64,000 nt of DNA. It comes from Micromonospora sp. WMMD1128. Lineage in GTDB: Bacteria; Actinomycetota; Actinomycetes; Mycobacteriales; Micromonosporaceae. The stretch is taken from assembly GCF_027497235.1 (NCBI RefSeq), contig NZ_CP114902.1, positions 2,307,501 to 2,371,500 on the forward strand, written 5' to 3'. The notes below the pieces were generated by a model. It was not told where the DNA came from and did no database searches. It saw only the letters and a list, made by a program, of their open reading frames with translations. Shown piece by piece: positions 43,818 to 52,374 of this stretch. How positions within the stretch are numbered: the stretch's first letter is position 1; every line of letters begins with the position of its first letter. A program made the position numbers and the translations under genes.

Positions 43818-44999
43818 GTGGCCCTGACCTCCGACGCGGACCTCGACAGCGGTGCCACGGGCACCGCGCGAGCGGTCCTGCGGGCGCTGTCCGACGGCCG
43901 ACGACGCACCGTCGCCGAGCTCTGCGCCGAGCTGCCGGCGGCACGCAGCAGCGCCGTGCACGCGTTGCGCCGCCTGCGGGTGGCCGGCCTGGTGGTGGAA
44001 CATCCGGTCCAGCGGGCGACGCGCGGGCGGCCCGCGCGGGCGTGGTCGCTCGCCACGTCACCCGGCCTGCTCGCCGTCGTCGTGGCCTCGGCCCACGGCT
44101 TCCTCGGCGGGGTCGTGCGGCCCGACGGCGAGGTCCTGGCGGCCGTGCCCGGCCCGGCCGACTCCGCCCCGCCCGGTGCTGCCCTGCGCCTGCTCGATCA
44201 GGCCCTCGCCGACGCCGGGGTGACGGCCCGCGACATCGCGCTCGCGGTTCTCGGCCTCCCCGGCCCGTCCCCGCTCGCCGCGCCGCCCGGCGCGGACCCG
44301 CTCGGCGGGTCACACCTGCGGCGCTTCCGCGAGTGGGGCGGGCGGCCCGCCGTGGAGGTCCTCGCCGAACACCTCGGCCGGCCCGTCTTCGGCGAGAACG
44401 ACGCCAACCTGGCCGCGCTCGGCGAGGCCGTCCACGGGGACAGCGCCGGCGCGCACACCGTGCTGCACATCTCCCTGACCAACGGCACCGGCGCCGGCCT
44501 GGTCATCGGCGGCCGGCTGCACCGGGGCGGCTCCCGCCTGGCCGGCGAGATCGGGCACCTCCACGCCGACGACGGCGGACAGCTCTGCGAGTGCGGGGCC
44601 CGGGGCTGCTTCTGGCAGAGCACGAGCATCCCGGCGCTGCTCGGCGAACTGGCCACCGCGCACGGCCGCACCTTCACCGTGGGTGACCTCGACGCGGCGG
44701 CCGCCGCCGGAGAACTCGGGATCATGCGGGCGCTACGCGGGTTCGGCCGCGCCCTGGGCCGTCGCGTGGCCGACTTCGTGGTGTTCGTCGACCCCCAGGC
44801 CGTCGTCGTGGACGCCGCGCTGGGCGCCGCCTCGCACATCATCGCCGCGGGCATCCGGGAGGCGGTCGACCAGTACACCCCGCCGATGATGGCCGCCTCG
44901 GTCCGGATCTCCTCCGGTTCCCTGGGCGCGTCCGCGCACCTGCTGGGGGCCGCGGCCCTGGCCCGGACGGAGAACCTCCTCGACGCCGCCCGGCCCTGA
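43818..44999 (+). CDS. ROK-family transcriptional repressor
   Basis: XylR/NagC-type regulator of 393 residues: N-terminal winged helix (about 15-75, GRRRTVAELCAELPAARSSA) and a ROK sugar-kinase-like domain with GENDANLAALGEAV, SLTNGTGAGLVIGGRLHRG and the zinc motif CECGARGCF. Proteins with an HTH of this kind sense xylose or other sugars without acting as kinases. Placement beside xylan genes and an inverted-repeat operator directly upstream suggest autoregulation and control of nearby hydrolase genes. Confidence 0.88.
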   Translation: MALTSDADLDSGATGTARAVLRALSDGRRRTVAELCAELPAARSSAVHALRRLRVAGLVVEHPVQRATRGRPARAWSLATSPGLLAVVVASAHGFLGGVVRPDGEVLAAVPGPADSAPPGAALRLLDQALADAGVTARDIALAVLGLPGPSPLAAPPGADPLGGSHLRRFREWGGRPAVEVLAEHLGRPVFGENDANLAALGEAVHGDSAGAHTVLHISLTNGTGAGLVIGGRLHRGGSRLAGEIGHLHADDGGQLCECGARGCFWQSTSIPALLGELATAHGRTFTVGDLDAAAAAGELGIMRALRGFGRALGRRVADFVVFVDPQAVVVDAALGAASHIIAAGIREAVDQYTPPMMAASVRISSGSLGASAHLLGAAALARTENLLDAARP

Positions 45000-45060
45000 T
45001 CCGCGCATCACGTGGCCCCGGCCCGCCGGGCGCGGCGCCGGCGTCGGTAGGGTCGTCGGC

Positions 45061-46002
45061 GTGGATTCCGAGGACACCGCCGTCCGGCTCGGGGTGCCGG
45101 TCGAGGAGGTCGACCGGGTGCGCCGGCTCGCCGCCGACCGGCCGTCGGCCCCGCTGCCCGCCCGCGCCGACGCGCCCGCGCTCCTGCGCCGGCTCGGGGT
45201 GCCGCCGGACGACGCCGACGAGATCATGGCCGGCTGGCCGGAGCCCGACTCTCCGCTGTGGACCCCGGAGCTGCGCTGGCTGCTCGACCGCTCGACCGCC
45301 CTGGTCCGCGCCGACCTCGGGGGCCACGAGTGGCTGCCGCCCGGCCCGGCGCTGCCACGCGAGCGCGGTCCCGCCTGGCGGCACCTCTACGTGTACGCGT
45401 ACCTGGCCCTGGTCGACGTCGTCCGGGCCTACCACCGCGACCACGGCGTCCCGGACGCGGTGTCCTGGGCGACGCTCGCGGACCTGGGCCGCAACCTCGC
45501 CGTCGACCGGCGGATGGGCGGTACGGGCTGGCCGGTCATGCAGAGCTGGCTGACGCTGCACCTGCGCGGCGGCCTCTACGAGCTGGGCCGGTTGCAGCAC
45601 CAGCGCGGCGACACCATCGGCCTGCACATCCCCGAGGCGGGGCCGTTGACCCCCGAGGCGATCGACGCGTCGCTCGACGAGGCCCGCGCGTTCTTCCCGC
45701 GCCACTTTCCCGACGAGTCGCACACCGAGTTCTCCTGCGGCTCCTGGCTGCTCGACCCGCAGCTGCGCGAATACCTGCCGGCGGACTCCAACATCGTCCG
45801 GTTCCAGCGGCGCTTCACGCTGGATCCCTACGAGAAGCCGGAGGGCATCGACGCCGACGTCGAGGTGGTGCGGTTCGTGTTCCGCACCCTGGACACGCCG
45901 CTGCACCGGCTGCCCCGCCACACCGCGCTCCAACGCGCGGTGGTCGACCACCTGACCGCCGGCCGGCACTGGCGCTGGTGCACCGGCCGGTTCCCGATCT
46001 GA
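45061..46002 (+). CDS. Two-domain GNAT-like acyltransferase-family protein (NAT_N/GNAT_C type)
   Basis: A 313-residue cytoplasmic protein resembling the family annotated as acyltransferase-domain proteins with an N-terminal helical NAT_N part (about 1-135) and a GNAT-like C-terminal domain (about 150-310, with MQSWLTLHLRGGLYELGRLQHQR, GLHIPEAGPLTPEA and SCGSWLLDPQLREYLP). Relatives often sit beside glycoside hydrolases; acceptor unknown. A TAGGGT box ends eight bases before the GTG, so the mRNA may be leaderless. It follows the ROK gene by 61 bases and may belong to its regulon. Confidence 0.65.
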   Translation: MDSEDTAVRLGVPVEEVDRVRRLAADRPSAPLPARADAPALLRRLGVPPDDADEIMAGWPEPDSPLWTPELRWLLDRSTALVRADLGGHEWLPPGPALPRERGPAWRHLYVYAYLALVDVVRAYHRDHGVPDAVSWATLADLGRNLAVDRRMGGTGWPVMQSWLTLHLRGGLYELGRLQHQRGDTIGLHIPEAGPLTPEAIDASLDEARAFFPRHFPDESHTEFSCGSWLLDPQLREYLPADSNIVRFQRRFTLDPYEKPEGIDADVEVVRFVFRTLDTPLHRLPRHTALQRAVVDHLTAGRHWRWCTGRFPI

Positions 46003-46009
46003 CCGTCGG

Positions 46010-46228
46010 TCACCGGTGGCGGCGGTGGTGCACGATCAGCGCCGCCGCGCAGAGCATCGCCACCAGGCCGAACCCGGAGCCCACCCACGGGGTGTCCAGG
46101 GCGGTGGTCAGCACCGCGTTGGCCGCCGCGCTGACGAAGAGCGCGAGCCACAGCAGCGGGCGCAGCCGGGCGCCCGGCCTCCCCGGCGCGGCGGCCGGAG
46201 CCTCGGTGATGCGATACGGATCAGTCAT
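46010..46228 (-). CDS. Small two-helix membrane protein
   Basis: A 72-residue protein with a Pro/Arg-rich cytoplasmic start and two hydrophobic helices (LLWLALFVSAAANAVLTTAL and FGLVAMLCAAALIVHH) ending in RRHR. ATG 46228 has GGAGG five bases upstream, which supports translation. Convergent with the acyltransferase gene. No known domain recognised. Confidence 0.65.
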   Translation of the reverse strand: MTDPYRITEAPAAAPGRPGARLRPLLWLALFVSAAANAVLTTALDTPWVGSGFGLVAMLCAAALIVHHRRHR

Positions 46229-46425
46229 GGTGGCCTCCCTCGGGGATGTCCGGACGACACCGTCGACGCTAGGCCGGCCGCGCGGCGCGGACGATCCCGC
46301 AGGCACGACAGTCGGCGGTAGCGCAGGCTGTACCAGCTCGCGGGATCGTGATCGGACCGCCGTCTCCCTAGCGATCCTGGTGTGTTCTCGCCCCACCGGC
46401 GAGGACACGGAGAGAGGCCACCAGG

Positions 46426-46526
46426 ATGTTGACCGCAAGTCCGATGACGACCACCGACACGGCCGTCCGGCTCCGGCAAGAGCACGCTGTTGCAGACCGC
46501 CGCCGGTCCCGCCCACCGGCCCCGGG
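46426..46526 (+). pseudogene. Remnant of an ABC-transporter ATPase gene
   Basis: An ATG (46444) begins MTTTDTAVRL, like the N-terminus of MacB/LolD-type ATPases, but after eight codons the other frame takes over: 46466-46507 encodes SGSGKSTLLQTAAG, a Walker A motif with its usual C-terminal neighbours. The 30-40 codons normally between these parts are missing and the frame is shifted, and the homology stops at the 3' end of the neighbouring minus-strand gene. This looks like an internal and 3' deletion of a former efflux ATPase gene. Confidence 0.6.
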
Positions 46527-46868
46527 TCAGCTCCGGGCCCGGCCCCGGCTGGTCCGGCGGCGGGTCTCCTCGTCACCGCCGGCGAGCCGGGTGTAGGTGA
46601 GCACGTTCGCCACCGCGACGCCGATGACCGCGAAGCCGACCTGGAGCGCGAGCACGATCCAGTCCCAGCGCAGCACCCAGAGCCGCACCGGGGCGTCGTC
46701 GGCGACGCCGGCCCAGCGGGCGACGACGGTGCCGAGCACCGCCGCGCCGACGCCGATGACGAACGTGGCGAAGACGCCGATGCGCTGCCGCCCGGGCAGC
46801 ACCAGCCGGCCGAGCAGGCCCATGAGGGCGCCGATGAGCACCGCGCCCAGATATCCACTCACGATCAC
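46527..46868 (-). CDS. YeaQ/YmgE (transglycosylase-associated) family membrane protein
   Basis: A 113-residue membrane protein with three hydrophobic segments; VSGYLGAVLIGALMGLLGRL and the following FATFVIGVGAAVLGTVVARW match the GlsB/YeaQ/YmgE stress-response family, usually about 85 residues. Here a third helix and a basic tail (RRRTSRGRARS) are added. GTG 46868 has GGAGGA nine bases upstream; the frame continues far upstream as a shadow. Confidence 0.65.
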   Translation of the reverse strand: MIVSGYLGAVLIGALMGLLGRLVLPGRQRIGVFATFVIGVGAAVLGTVVARWAGVADDAPVRLWVLRWDWIVLALQVGFAVIGVAVANVLTYTRLAGGDEETRRRTSRGRARS

Positions 46869-46949
46869 TGCCGTCACTCCTCCCACCGGTACGGCATTCA
46901 TGCCCGCGCGGCGCACCCTCGGAAACCACCGTGGGCCGGCAGTAGGATC

Positions 46950-47825
46950 ATGGGCATCCCACCGATGCCCGCCGGAGCCCCGCAGCCCGCCACCCGCGCC
47001 CCCCGGCGCATCCGCCGGGCGTTTGCCGTCGTGTGCCTGCTCGTCGTGGCCGGCCTGCCCGCCGGGTCGTCGACGGCCGGCGCCACCGGCCCGGGGACGC
47101 TCCGGGTGCTCCAGATGAACCTCTGCAACAGCGGACGTGCGGGCTGTTGGACCGGTCGGGCCGTGTCCCGGGCCGGCGAGGTGATCGCCGCCGAACGGCC
47201 CGACGTGGTCACCCTCAACGAGATCTGCCGGGACGACGTGGGCGCGCTGGAACGGTCGCTCGCCGCCGTCCACCGTGGCGGTACGGTCGTGTCCGCGTTC
47301 CAGGCGGCCGGCGACCGGCCCAGCGGCGCCGCCACCCGTTGCCACAACGGGCAGCCGTACGGGATCGGCGTGCTGGTCCGCCTCGACACCGGCGGGGCCC
47401 GGCCGGTGGTGCGTCGCGGCACCTACCCGACGCAGGACCGCGCCGACCCGGAGGAGCGGGTGTGGCTCTGCGTCGGGTCCGCCGGACTGCTGCACGCCTG
47501 TACCACCCACCTGGCGAACACCAGCGGGGCGGTCGCGCTGGCCCAGTGCGGGCACCTGCTCGACGCGGTGGTCCCGGCGGTCCGCCACGACGCCGGTCCC
47601 GCGCCGACCGTGCTCGGTGGCGACCTCAACCTGCGGGCCGGCGGCGAGCCGGACGTGCGGGCGTGCGTGCCGCCGGACTACCGGCGGATCGACGACGGTG
47701 CGCGGCAGCATCTGCTGACCACGACCGGCGTGACGATCTGCTGCCGCCGGTCGGTGGACATGCGCGGGTCGACCGACCATCCGGCGTTGCTGGCCACCCT
47801 GACGATCGGCCGGCCGCCGCGCTGA
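46950..47825 (+). CDS. Secreted endonuclease/exonuclease/phosphatase-family protein
   Basis: A 291-residue protein with a signal peptide (RRAFAVVCLLVVAGLPAGSS) and an EEP fold: LRVLQMNLCNSG, metal Glu in VVTLNEICRDD, catalytic GGDLNLRAGG and the terminal STDHPALLATL. Eight or more cysteines fit disulphide bonds outside the cell. Activity could be nuclease or phosphodiesterase. Start uncertain: ATG 46950 gives a longer lead; ATG 46965 is an alternative, and a TAGGAT box lies at 46943-46948. Confidence 0.8.
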   Translation: MGIPPMPAGAPQPATRAPRRIRRAFAVVCLLVVAGLPAGSSTAGATGPGTLRVLQMNLCNSGRAGCWTGRAVSRAGEVIAAERPDVVTLNEICRDDVGALERSLAAVHRGGTVVSAFQAAGDRPSGAATRCHNGQPYGIGVLVRLDTGGARPVVRRGTYPTQDRADPEERVWLCVGSAGLLHACTTHLANTSGAVALAQCGHLLDAVVPAVRHDAGPAPTVLGGDLNLRAGGEPDVRACVPPDYRRIDDGARQHLLTTTGVTICCRRSVDMRGSTDHPALLATLTIGRPPR

Positions 47826-47932
47826 CCGATCCAGGATCGGGCGGGCCACGGGACCGATCGTGGGACCCCGTGGACACATCGGTGTCGGTGACTCTAGGGT
47901 CACGGCACGTCGGTGCCTCACGAGGAGCGGCC

Positions 47933-49207
47933 ATGGGTGTCTCCATCTCCCTCGACGACCTGCTCGGCGAGGAGGTGCGGCGCGACCCCTACCCGTTCTA
48001 CGCCCGGCTGCACGACCTGGGTGAGGCGGTCGCGCTGCGGCCCGACGACCCGCACGCCCTTGTCGTGCACGGCTACCGGGCGGTCAACCGGGTGCTGCGG
48101 GATCCGGTCTTCCGGGTGCTCGGCGGCGACTACCTGGACCGGGCCGGCATCCGCTGGCGCGCGCACCCGGCGATCCGGATCCTCCAGACGTCGATGCTGA
48201 ACGCCGCGCCGGGCGACCACCTCCGGGTCCGGCAACTGTTCAGCCAGGCGTTGACCCCGCGCCGGGTGGTCGCGCTGGAGCCGGCGATCGAGCGGATCGC
48301 CGACGGACTGCTCGACGGGCTCGACGCGGCGGGCGCGGCCGGCCGGCCGGTCGACTTCATGGAGGCGTTCGCGCTGCGCCTGCCGAGTGACGTGGTCGGG
48401 GAGCTGCTCGGTGTGCCGGAGCGGGACCGGGCGTGGTTCCCGGCCCGGGTCCGGACGTTCGACGCGGTGCTGGAGATCGGCCGCCGCTCGATGCGGGAGG
48501 TGCGGGCCGCGAACGTCGCGGCGACGGAGCTGACCGCGTACTTCACCGGGTTGCTGGCCGAGCGCCGGGCGCGCCCGCGCGAGGATCTCGTCTCGGCCCT
48601 GGTGGGGATCCGCGACCGCGACCCCGACCAGCTCTCCGCCGACGAGCTGCTGGCCAACCTGATCATCATGTACAACGCCGGGTTCCGCACCACCGCGAAC
48701 CTGCTCGGCAGCGGCCTGGTGCTGCTGCTGGAGCGTCCGGACACGGTGGCCGCGCTGCGCGCCGACCCGTCGCTCGCCGCGTCCTGTGTGGAGGAGATCC
48801 TGCGGTACGAGCCGCCGGTGCACTTCGCGCTCCGGTACGCCGCCGCCGACACCGAGGTCGCCGGCCTGCCGGTGCCGGCCGGCGCGACGGTGGTGGTGCT
48901 GACCGGCGCCGCCAACCGGGATCCGCGCCGGTTTCCCGATCCCGACTCGTTCGACCCGTCCCGGCCGGACAACCGGCACCTGGCGTTCAGCGCCGGGCCG
49001 CACCACTGCTTCGGCGCGGCCCTGGCCCGGGCGGAGGGCCGGCTGGTCCTGCCCCGCCTGCTCGACCGCTTCCCGGCGCTGGCGCTTGCCGCCGAGCCCG
49101 GCGAGCGACGCCAGCTCATGCTGCGCGGGTACGACCGCCTGCCGGTGCGACTGACCGCGCCGGCCCGGCACCGGCCGATCGGCGCCTTGCCAAACCATGC
49201 CGATTGA
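47933..49207 (+). CDS. Cytochrome P450 with unusual I-helix
   Basis: Soluble bacterial P450 of 424 residues. The haem loop FSAGPHHCFGAALAR and the K-helix EEILRYEPPVHF are intact. In the I-helix the usual A-G-x-(D/E)-T reads NAGFRTTANLL, with Arg where the proton-relay acid should be, so oxygen activation or the reaction type may be altered. GAGGAG precedes ATG 47933. First gene of the biosynthetic cluster, followed by a carrier protein and ketosynthase on the same strand; the substrate could be an ACP-bound acyl chain or the terpenoid. Confidence 0.92.
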   Translation: MGVSISLDDLLGEEVRRDPYPFYARLHDLGEAVALRPDDPHALVVHGYRAVNRVLRDPVFRVLGGDYLDRAGIRWRAHPAIRILQTSMLNAAPGDHLRVRQLFSQALTPRRVVALEPAIERIADGLLDGLDAAGAAGRPVDFMEAFALRLPSDVVGELLGVPERDRAWFPARVRTFDAVLEIGRRSMREVRAANVAATELTAYFTGLLAERRARPREDLVSALVGIRDRDPDQLSADELLANLIIMYNAGFRTTANLLGSGLVLLLERPDTVAALRADPSLAASCVEEILRYEPPVHFALRYAAADTEVAGLPVPAGATVVVLTGAANRDPRRFPDPDSFDPSRPDNRHLAFSAGPHHCFGAALARAEGRLVLPRLLDRFPALALAAEPGERRQLMLRGYDRLPVRLTAPARHRPIGALPNHAD

Positions 49208-49246
49208 GTAAGGTCAATTTCACGCTGTGGAAAGGACACACCGGCC

Positions 49247-49507
49247 ATGACCGATGAGATCCGCGCGTTCCTGCTCGCCGCTCTGACCGAGATGAAATAC
49301 GACGTCAGTGACGTCGACGACGACACCGTGTTCGGCCCGGCCGGCCTCGACGTGGACTCCCTCGGCCTGGCCGAGCTGGCGGTGCGGGTGGAGGACCGGT
49401 TCGGGGTGGCGTTCGACGACGACGAGGCGGAGATGCTCGCGATGATGACCCTCGCCGAGTTCTGCCGGGCGGTGGACCAGCGCATCCAACCGGCGTCGGC
49501 GCACTGA
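49247..49507 (+). CDS. Acyl carrier protein
   Basis: Stand-alone ACP of 86 residues; Ser38 in GLDVDSLGLAEL is the phosphopantetheine site, and the four-helix pattern and acidic surface (FDDDEAEMLAMM) are typical. It lies 40 bases after the P450 and 15 bases before the ketosynthase with AAAGGA as ribosome site. Probably carries the acyl unit extended by that ketosynthase. Confidence 0.92.
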   Translation: MTDEIRAFLLAALTEMKYDVSDVDDDTVFGPAGLDVDSLGLAELAVRVEDRFGVAFDDDEAEMLAMMTLAEFCRAVDQRIQPASAH

Positions 49508-49521
49508 CCGGGCGTCGCGGC

Positions 49522-50766
49522 GTGCGCGAGCCCGTGACGGTCACCGGCATCGGGCTGGTGAGCCCGGTCGGCGCGACCTCGGGCGAGGTGTTCGACGCGG
49601 TGTGCGACGGGCGGTCCGGGCTGTCCCGGCCGCCGGCCGACCACCCGGTCCACGGGGTGGTCGACGTCGCCGCGTTCGCCCCGCCGATCGACCCGGCGAG
49701 CGTGCTGCCCGGCCCGGAGTCCCGTGTCGTGGACCGCTCGATCGTCATGGCGTTGCGCGCGGCCGGCGACGCGCTCGCCGACGCGGGACTGCGCATCGGC
49801 CGGGACGTGGACCCCTACCGGGCGGCGGTCATCGTCTCCGGCGTCGGCGGCCTGTCCACCCTGGCCGACCAGGTGCTCCAGCGAGCCGGGCGGGGCCGGT
49901 TCGGGGTCAGCCCGTACATGCTGCCCGGGACGCTGCCGAACATGGGTGCGGCACGCATCGCCATCACGTACGGCATCCGCGGCTACACCTCGTCCATCGG
50001 TACGGCGTGCGCGGCCGGCGCCCAGTCCGTCGGCGAGGCCCTGCGGATCCTGCGCGCCGACGAGGCGGACGTGGTCCTCTGTGGATGCGCGGAGGCGCCG
50101 CTGTTCCCGGCGTTCGCCGACGCGTTCGGCAACGCCCGGGCGCTTGCTCGCGGCTGGGCCGACCCGACGGTCGCGAGCCGGCCGTTCGACCGCCGCCGCA
50201 ACGGCCTCGTCCTCGGTGAGGGCGCCGGGGTGCTGGTGCTGGAACGCGCCGCGCACGCCGCCGCGCGGGGTGCCCGCCGCCACGCCGACGTGCTCGGCTG
50301 GGGCGCGACGAACGACGCGTACCATCCGACCACGCCGCGGCCCGACGGCGCGGGCGCGGCGCACTGCATGCGGATGGCCGTCCGCGACGCCGGCCTGCGT
50401 CCCGACGACATCGGATACGTCAACGCGCACGGCACCAGCACCAAGGCCGGCGACGCGGCCGAGTTGGCCGCGCTCGCCGACGTGTACGGCGCGCACTCGC
50501 CGCCGCTCAGCTCGACGAAGGGCGTGACCGGGCACATGCTCGGCGTCTCCGGCGTGATCGAGGCGGCCATCGGCGTCGAGGCGCTGCGGCGGGGCCTGCT
50601 GCCGCCGACGCACAACCTGGACGACCCGGACCCGGCCGGCGACGTCGACCACATCCGCGGCAAGCCCCGGGAGGCCGCGGTGGACGCCGTCCTGTCCAAC
50701 TCGTTCGGCTTCGGCGGCCACAACGTGAGCCTCGTCCTGGGCCACCCGGCGTCGTCGCCCGGCTGA
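49522..50766 (+). CDS. Beta-ketoacyl-ACP synthase (KAS II type)
   Basis: Ketosynthase of 414 residues. Catalytic Cys163 is in SSIGTACAAGAQSVG, the histidines in VNAHGTSTKAGD and KGVTGHMLGVSG, and the C-terminal NSFGFGGHNVSLV is complete, so it should be active for decarboxylative condensation. It is alone, with no chain-length partner, ketoreductase or acyltransferase nearby, so it probably performs one or few extensions, borrowing other activities from fatty acid synthesis. Confidence 0.92.
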   Translation: MREPVTVTGIGLVSPVGATSGEVFDAVCDGRSGLSRPPADHPVHGVVDVAAFAPPIDPASVLPGPESRVVDRSIVMALRAAGDALADAGLRIGRDVDPYRAAVIVSGVGGLSTLADQVLQRAGRGRFGVSPYMLPGTLPNMGAARIAITYGIRGYTSSIGTACAAGAQSVGEALRILRADEADVVLCGCAEAPLFPAFADAFGNARALARGWADPTVASRPFDRRRNGLVLGEGAGVLVLERAAHAAARGARRHADVLGWGATNDAYHPTTPRPDGAGAAHCMRMAVRDAGLRPDDIGYVNAHGTSTKAGDAAELAALADVYGAHSPPLSSTKGVTGHMLGVSGVIEAAIGVEALRRGLLPPTHNLDDPDPAGDVDHIRGKPREAAVDAVLSNSFGFGGHNVSLVLGHPASSPG

Positions 50767-50779
50767 ACCCCCGGCCGGG

Positions 50780-52090
50780 TCAGCGGAGGGTGAGGACGGT
50801 GGCGGTGGGGTGGGTGGTTGCGGTGAGCGTGAAGTGGGGGGTCAGCATGTCGACCACGTAGTCGAGGTCGGCGACGAACGGCACCGGCAGCAGCGCCCGC
50901 TGGTCGAGGTCGCTGTGGGTGGCGACCAGCTCGATCCGGTCGGCCTTGAGCAGCCCCCGGGTCAGGAACGCCGGCAGGTCCTCGGGGAGCAGGCACCGCC
51001 ACAGGTCCACGTTGACGATCAGGTCCAGCGAGCCGGTCTTGAACTGTTGCAGGACGGTGCCGAGCAGGTGGGAGTTGGTGTCGTCGGGCGGCGCCGCGTG
51101 GTCGAACGTGTGCGAGCCCGCGCCGAGCGTCAGCGTGGACACGCCGTTGCCGACGACCAGTGCCCGGGCGGTCGCCAGCTCGTCGCGGACCGCGGCGGGC
51201 AGCGCCGCCGGTCGCCCCAGCCCACCCCGGCGGTACGCGTCGATCGCGTCGCCGTAGAGGCGGATGCGGCCCAGGTGCCGGCCGAACGTGTTGATCGCGT
51301 AGAGCACCTCGACGTCGTAGCGCAGGTGTTTGCGCAGCAGGTATTTCATGTTGTCCATCGAGGCCAGCCCGTTTGTGGTCCGGCGGAAGTGCGGGAGATG
51401 GTAGGAGAGGGCGTCGACGTCGAGCCGGAACAGCTCGGGCGGGGCGCCGTGCAGGTGGAAGACCCGGTAGAAGAACTCCAGGTCCTCGAAGCCCCACTTG
51501 ACCATGGCCTCGTCGAAGCCGCCGACCCGGCGGAACGACTCGTGGTCGACGGAGGCGTTGTGCGTCAACCCGAGCACCCAGGGCGCGCTCGGGAAGTCCC
51601 GCATCCGCTGCGGGTGGGAGGTGTCCTCCAGGCGCGGGTCGCCGCGTTCGGCGTCCAGCATCGCCGGCTCGACCGGCTCGCCCCGGCGCAGCGCGTCCGC
51701 GCCCGCCCAGTCCAGGTCGTGGCGGGCCCCGAGCAGGACCCCGGGCCGGCCGGCGCGTGCGGCGTGGAAGTCCCGGTGCCGTTCCAGCAGCCGGGGGTGG
51801 GCCACCGTGTCGGCGTCCAGGAACATCAGCGTGTCGGCGCGGGCGCGGGCCGCCGCCGCGTTGCGGTTGGCGCTGCGCCCCCGGTTGTGCTCGCTGCGGA
51901 CGTAGTCGACGGTGAGCCGGTCGGCGTACTTCTCGACGATCGGGCGCAGCGGCACGGCGGAGCCGTCGTCGCCGACGACGACCTCGAAGTCGTCGCGCGG
52001 CAGGGTCTGCCGGGTGAGCGAGTCGAGGGTGGCGTCGAGGGCGGCGCCGTTCTCGTGCGCGGGCACCACCACGCTCAGGCTGGTGGGCAT
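50780..52090 (-). CDS. Family 2 glycosyltransferase with an additional C-terminal domain
   Basis: A 436-residue protein: GT-A domain (1 to about 245) with LSVVVPAHENGAAL, VVVGDDGSAVPLRP, FLDADTVAHPRL (DxD) and the acceptor-side WGFEDLEFFYRVF. The remaining 180 residues are not part of the GT2 core; ALVVGNGVSTLTLG followed by LDLIVNVDLWRCLLPED resembles a decayed Rossmann-type methyltransferase. It overlaps nothing and starts two bases after the ACP stop, in an operon with ACP and phosphopantetheinyl transferase. Confidence 0.82.
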   Translation of the reverse strand: MPTSLSVVVPAHENGAALDATLDSLTRQTLPRDDFEVVVGDDGSAVPLRPIVEKYADRLTVDYVRSEHNRGRSANRNAAAARARADTLMFLDADTVAHPRLLERHRDFHAARAGRPGVLLGARHDLDWAGADALRRGEPVEPAMLDAERGDPRLEDTSHPQRMRDFPSAPWVLGLTHNASVDHESFRRVGGFDEAMVKWGFEDLEFFYRVFHLHGAPPELFRLDVDALSYHLPHFRRTTNGLASMDNMKYLLRKHLRYDVEVLYAINTFGRHLGRIRLYGDAIDAYRRGGLGRPAALPAAVRDELATARALVVGNGVSTLTLGAGSHTFDHAAPPDDTNSHLLGTVLQQFKTGSLDLIVNVDLWRCLLPEDLPAFLTRGLLKADRIELVATHSDLDQRALLPVPFVADLDYVVDMLTPHFTLTATTHPTATVLTLR

Positions 52091-52092
52091 GC

Positions 52093-52374
52093 TCAACGCG
52101 GGGTGGAGTTGGCGACGATGTGGTCGGCCAGGTCGGCGAGCGTGGCCATCTGGTCCTCGTCCAGATCCTCCACGTCGATCTGGATCTCCAGCTCGTCCTC
52201 CAGCTCGAGCAGCAGCTCCAGCGCCAGCGAGGAGCTGAGGCCCAGCTCGTCCATCAACTGGGTCCGCTCGGTGACCGGGGTGGCTGGCCTGAGCATGCGG
52301 GTCAGCAACGCCGTCAGGCAGGCGACGATCCGCTCGCGCGACGGGGACGTGGTCGACGTGTCGTGCCCTAGCAC
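52093..52374 (-). CDS. Acyl carrier protein with atypical attachment motif
   Basis: Carrier protein of 93 residues with acidic helix II-III region (LLLELEDELEIQIDVEDLDEDQM). The D-S-L motif is replaced by S-S-S (Ser47-Ser48-Ser49); by alignment with helix II, Ser48 would take the phosphopantetheine. GTG 52374 lies seven bases inside the 3' end of the phosphopantetheinyl transferase gene, so translation is coupled to the enzyme that would activate it. Confidence 0.8.
   Translation of the reverse strand: MLGHDTSTTSPSRERIVACLTALLTRMLRPATPVTERTQLMDELGLSSSLALELLLELEDELEIQIDVEDLDEDQMATLADLADHIVANSTPR

Noticed and set aside
48130..50745. 871-residue minus-strand frame opposite P450, ACP and ketosynthase
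   Set aside because: Spans three genuine plus-strand genes including their intergenic gaps; repetitive Arg/Ser/Pro composition.
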